This document shows, one piece after another, positions 60,986 through 64,000 of a DNA stretch of 64,000 nt (positions within the stretch are counted from its first letter, which is position 1; the number at the start of each line of letters is the position of its first letter). Position numbers and translations under genes: made by a program. Source of the DNA: Emergomyces orientalis. Lineage: Eukaryota > Ascomycota > Eurotiomycetes > Onygenales > Ajellomycetaceae. Location of the stretch: NCBI GenBank assembly GCA_002110485.1, contig MOWL01000097.1, forward strand, positions 1 to 64,000. The letters run 5' to 3'. The notes below the pieces were generated by a model, which had not been told where the DNA came from, did not search any database, and worked only from the letters and a program-made list of their open reading frames with translations.

Positions 60986-61997
60986 CTAATCCGAGTAGGC
61001 GACCTCGATCATAGCCTTCTCTACACAATTTGCCCATCCAGGATACTGATACCGTCAGTTTTATATCAGTCATTTGCAACGCAACCGTGGGGGAATAAGC
61101 GAAATGCATACCATAGCCCTAGCCCAAAGACATATCACATCACCAGGTTGGAGCGCACGGACAAACCCTTCCCCAGATCCATTACCGGTATCTCCTTTTG
61201 ATCTTGGCTGTTGTCTCTCGCCATCATCACCCTCTAACATCCATACAATTCTATGAGCCTGGATTTCTCCTGTTGCAACTTTGTTTACCTGGACAATCCA
61301 GGTAAGAATATCTTCGTTGTCATCTGTCACAAAATCCCATCCGAATCGTCGGTAGGCTTCGGAGTAATCAGCGGGTGTTCTATAGTTGGCTGCCGGTCCT
61401 ATAGTTGGTGGTGGCTCTACTCCGAACTCGGAATGACTGAGACGACGGAGTATCGTTACTTCGAACCATGAGAAAGCACAGTTATAGGTTCCTAGATGGA
61501 ACCCACGCCATGTCAACATTGTCCAATCATTTCAAATTCATTGAAAGGGAATGGCGCATACCTTTCGTTCCCGACTCGCCGCCCCACCCTTGATCATGGC
61601 TAGCGATCTCAAATCTCACAGCCTCAAGTTTCAAATCCCTCAGCTCGAGCCCGTTCTGCTTCAACTCTCGGATCTGAGGCCCTTTGAGAATCAACCTGTA
61701 TACCCCGGGGCCACGTGAGGAGATGTTAAAAACACGATCGGGGTTAAACGTAACCACATCCTTTACAGCATAATTGGCAAAGTCGAGGATTATGTCTGCA
61801 ATTTCTGTGGGTAGAGCAGGCTGGGTAGATTTAAGCAATGCACGGACGAGCCCAACATCAGTTGGGGAAGGGGAGTATGGCGGAGGAGTAATGGAGTTTT
61901 CAGCAGTGGATTCAGTGGGGATTTCGGAAGAAGTTGTGGCAGTTGGTTGAGTTGAGGGTCCAGGGCGGAGGGTGAATCTCCGAATAAACGCTGACAT
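60986..61997 (-). CDS. Conserved fungal protein of unknown function
   Basis: Three exons in coding order: 61997-61562, 61491-61112 and 61045-60986, giving 291 residues. The first 50 residues are low-complexity Thr/Ser/Pro (ITPPPYSPSPTD). A folded part follows: LPTEIADIILDFANYAVKDV (F-box-like helix spacing), GPGVYRLILKGPQIRELK, LKLEAVRFEIASHDQGWGGE, GTYNCAFSWFEVTILRR, AHRIVWMLEGDDGE, and a C-terminal VRALQPGDVICLWARAM-YPGWANCVEKAMIEVAYSD. The alternating hydrophobic pattern suggests a beta-sandwich. I recall the QPGD...WARA(M)YPGW signature from many filamentous fungi, without a known function. The last intron was placed because it restores this C-terminus and a TAG stop. Confidence 0.85.
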
Positions 61998-62719
61998 TGT
62001 GAGTGAGAATAAAATCTTTATTTGTGGAAAAGGGATATGCCTGGATGAGCAGCAGGTACTTTGGCCAAACGACCCACTAAGAACTGCTGCGGTAATGAAT
62101 AATCGAATTTTGATAACTGGCATACGATGTTCGATTTAAATGCTTTTGGCAATGCGTTAGTCAATTGATAGATGCCATGGTTGAAGACCATAAAGCGATC
62201 AGAGACAGATCTCACTTGCAAAATATATCGGTGTCCTATCAAATATTACATTGAGTTACTTCAAATTCTAAGATTGGGTTCCGTGGAAATGACGAGTTCA
62301 GCTGCTTGCACAAGAAGCATGACGCCACGAAGGAAGTTGGATTGCATTGAGCAATGGCGAGTTGGCTGGCTGGAACCAAGGTCTGGGGCAACAACGGCAT
62401 TTCTTGGCACTATATCACGTGCCTGAATACTTTCAAGTTTTATTTCTGAGGATAAAAGCGTTCTATAACTAATTTGTAAATTAATTTTTGCGTTTGTCAT
62501 TCGAAACAAAAATATAGATGAATTAATATACTACGCATTTATTAATTCAAAAGGAAGTTGTGTTTGAAAGCAGATAGTATCCAATGCGTGGATAGAAATG
62601 TCAGCGACCAGGCCGCATCAGCCATCCCGCACGCACCACCCCATTGAATTTAACCTGTCGAAATGTCTTAACTCTCCATAAACGTGCGGAATGTTTGACT
62701 TTTGAAACCCCAGTATCCT
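61998..62719. other. Intergenic, promoter of the 61997 gene
   Basis: Contains a CACGTG site at 62416. No gene recognised. Confidence 0.5.
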
Positions 62720-63442
62720 TCATCCAGACCTCTCTCCAAACAACTCTACAAGTTTCCCCATTGTCACCTGAGGGATTTCTACACCATGGCCAGCCTCGAG
62801 TGCAGGATCATCTGGAAGGACACTAAATCCACACCCTTCATATAGTCTCTGAGCAGGTGCATTATTCGCCTCCACCCAGAGACCTATGTTTGCCCTTGAC
62901 GCTCGCATAGAAATAGCTTCCACCCGCGCAGCCTCAACGCTTGCTCCGACAAGCTTGCGTCCGAGACCTTGTCTCCTTGCCTCAACCAAAACACACATGG
63001 ACAAGGCTACATAAGCAGCCTCGAAGCCTGCCATCGATGCTGGATTCGGAGGTTCAGTAAGATTCGCTGGAGGGAGAAAGGGTTTCCATGGAGTATTGGA
63101 TTCGGATCCATCTGCGGGGAGTGCTCTGGGTCCAAAGAGCACTATTATTCCCAGCCATTCGCTCCGTGTCAATTGTTCTACGTCGTTAATATCCACACCA
63201 CCTGTTTCTCGTGTGCGAACGGCGGCAAATGTTTTCGCCAGTGGGTTCTGGAGTCGTTCAGCCCAGGTTGCATCGTCGAATTTGGACTCTCTTTCGTACG
63301 TCGAAGAAAATGCCTTGGGGTCCTCTTTCAGTGCACGGAGACGGGCAGTTTTGTATCGTTGACATAGTAGCTCCATGGATGATGAGAGCAGATTTTGAGG
63401 GACGCAGATAACTTTTGTTTCAAGCGCCATTTCGCCGGACAT
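62720..63442 (-). CDS. GNAT-family N-acetyltransferase
   Basis: Single exon, 240 residues from the first ATG (63442; MSGEMALETK). A second in-frame ATG at 63430 is possible. The family transfers acetyl from acetyl-CoA to an amine. Visible landmarks: RALKEDPKAFSSTYERE near the N-terminus (beta-1/alpha-1); WLGIIVLFGPRAL (beta-2/3); ALSMCVLVEARRQGLGRKLV (beta-4 and motif A with the acetyl-CoA pyrophosphate loop RRQGLGRKL, fitting Q/RxxGxG/A); and GLWVEANNAPAQRLYEGCGF (motif B: V..NN..A..LYE..GF). An insert between strands 3 and 4 is rich in Pro (PANLTEPPNPASM). Substrate cannot be predicted. Lies divergent from the right edge of the window. Confidence 0.92.
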   Translation of the reverse strand: MSGEMALETKVICVPQNLLSSSMELLCQRYKTARLRALKEDPKAFSSTYERESKFDDATWAERLQNPLAKTFAAVRTRETGGVDINDVEQLTRSEWLGIIVLFGPRALPADGSESNTPWKPFLPPANLTEPPNPASMAGFEAAYVALSMCVLVEARRQGLGRKLVGASVEAARVEAISMRASRANIGLWVEANNAPAQRLYEGCGFSVLPDDPALEAGHGVEIPQVTMGKLVELFGERSG

Positions 63443-64000
63443 AGAAATAGATATCACTTCGTGATTTCAAGATACAAGTGTGTCAAAAATTAGCTGTTTA
63501 ATGACCACCAGATGCCCTGATTGGTTCAGGTTTTCGAGCACAAGGCCGTTTATCATTTATTCCCAAGGAGAAGAGTTGGATGTCTCTCAACTCGATACTT
63601 CAGATATTCCTGGCTTTGAGTCATTAGTTAGAGCAGCCCAAAATCACGTGCATTGCCTGGGGTGAGGCTCTCTGGTGGCATTGCTAGGTACCTACCTGGG
63701 TAGTTAGGGGTGCAAACCAATAAGCGGTTGTATGGAGCTAAAAATATACCAAATACCCGAGCTCCGCGCTGCGAAAAATTGATAGGTAACATTTGGATCA
63801 TTCAACATTCTTCCAGAATCCGGTTATTCTTCAGGTATTCCTGATACAATTCCAAAATCAACGGCGCGGGGGCTGGCCTGGACGGATTATATACTGAATT
63901 GTTTCGGAACAATGGCATCTTCCAAGCGTCGCAGCCTCATAGCACGCGAGCGCCGCCAGTAGCACGGCAAAAAGGCCCACAATCATTCATCTTTTCATGC
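63443..64000. other. Upstream region of the acetyltransferase, window edge
   Basis: Contains CACGTG at 63645-63650. A start-like context at about 63914 (ATGGCATCTTCCAAGCG) is closed by TAG after 16 codons unless spliced, and may belong to a gene continuing past the window. Not called. Confidence 0.4.

Noticed and set aside
63914..64000. Possible first exon of a gene running off the right edge
   Set aside because: Only 16 codons before a TAG and no strong splice donor; not enough sequence to support it.

Overview
The window is nuclear DNA of a filamentous ascomycete, most likely a eurotiomycete of the order Onygenales (Histoplasma/Blastomyces-like). The evidence is short spliceosomal introns (about 60-200 nt, GTRNGT donors, CTNAC branch points), the sequences of the conserved proteins, multi-kilobase gene-poor spacers, and transposon relics that have lost most CpG dinucleotides and carry many TGA stops where CGA would be expected. 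The order is inferred from remembered family sequences; nothing was searched.

Layout. 1-3043: decayed Tad-type LINE. 3.8-9.5 kb: rpn9 (+), gaa1 (-) and an rbd2-type rhomboid protease (-). 11.6-12.9 kb: PAQR/Izh membrane receptor (+). 14.0-16.3 kb: YTP1-like membrane protein (-). 16.3-20.9 kb: no gene found. 20.9-22.7 kb: protein with an internal ubiquitin domain ending in LRLRGG (-). 23.1-28.7 kb: transposon graveyard with a Tc1/mariner transposase, a Ty3/gypsy chromovirus 3' end with its LTR, and a second LINE. 29.4-31.1 kb: class B bHLH factor (-). 32.8-34.9 kb: inosine-uridine nucleoside hydrolase (-). 37.3-38.6 kb: membrane-anchored charged protein (+). 41.4-42.7 kb: erv29/SURF4 (+). 44.1-45.8 kb: cytochrome P450 (-). 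47.2-48.9 kb: disordered conserved protein (-). 52.5-52.9 kb: lsm8 (-). 53.7-54.7 kb: F-box-like cysteine-rich protein (+). 55.7-57.2 kb: verprolin (-). 57.7-59.0 kb: mitochondrial membrane protein (+). 59.3-60.3 kb: ribosomal protein uL1 (-). 61.0-62.0 kb: conserved fungal protein (-). 62.7-63.4 kb: GNAT acetyltransferase (-).

Most genes are single-copy housekeeping or cell-biology genes with no operon-like or biosynthetic-cluster logic. Themes that recur are the secretory pathway (GPI transamidase, Erv29, rhomboid protease, YTP1), protein turnover (Rpn9, ubiquitin-like protein) and RNA or translation (LSm8, uL1). Exon coordinates were derived by hand from frame continuity, GT/AG sites and family similarity, so ends may be off by an alternative splice site in a few cases. 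Very short coding exons (13, 19, 25, 32, 35 and 36 nt) had to be inferred. No tRNA, rRNA or CRISPR was found.
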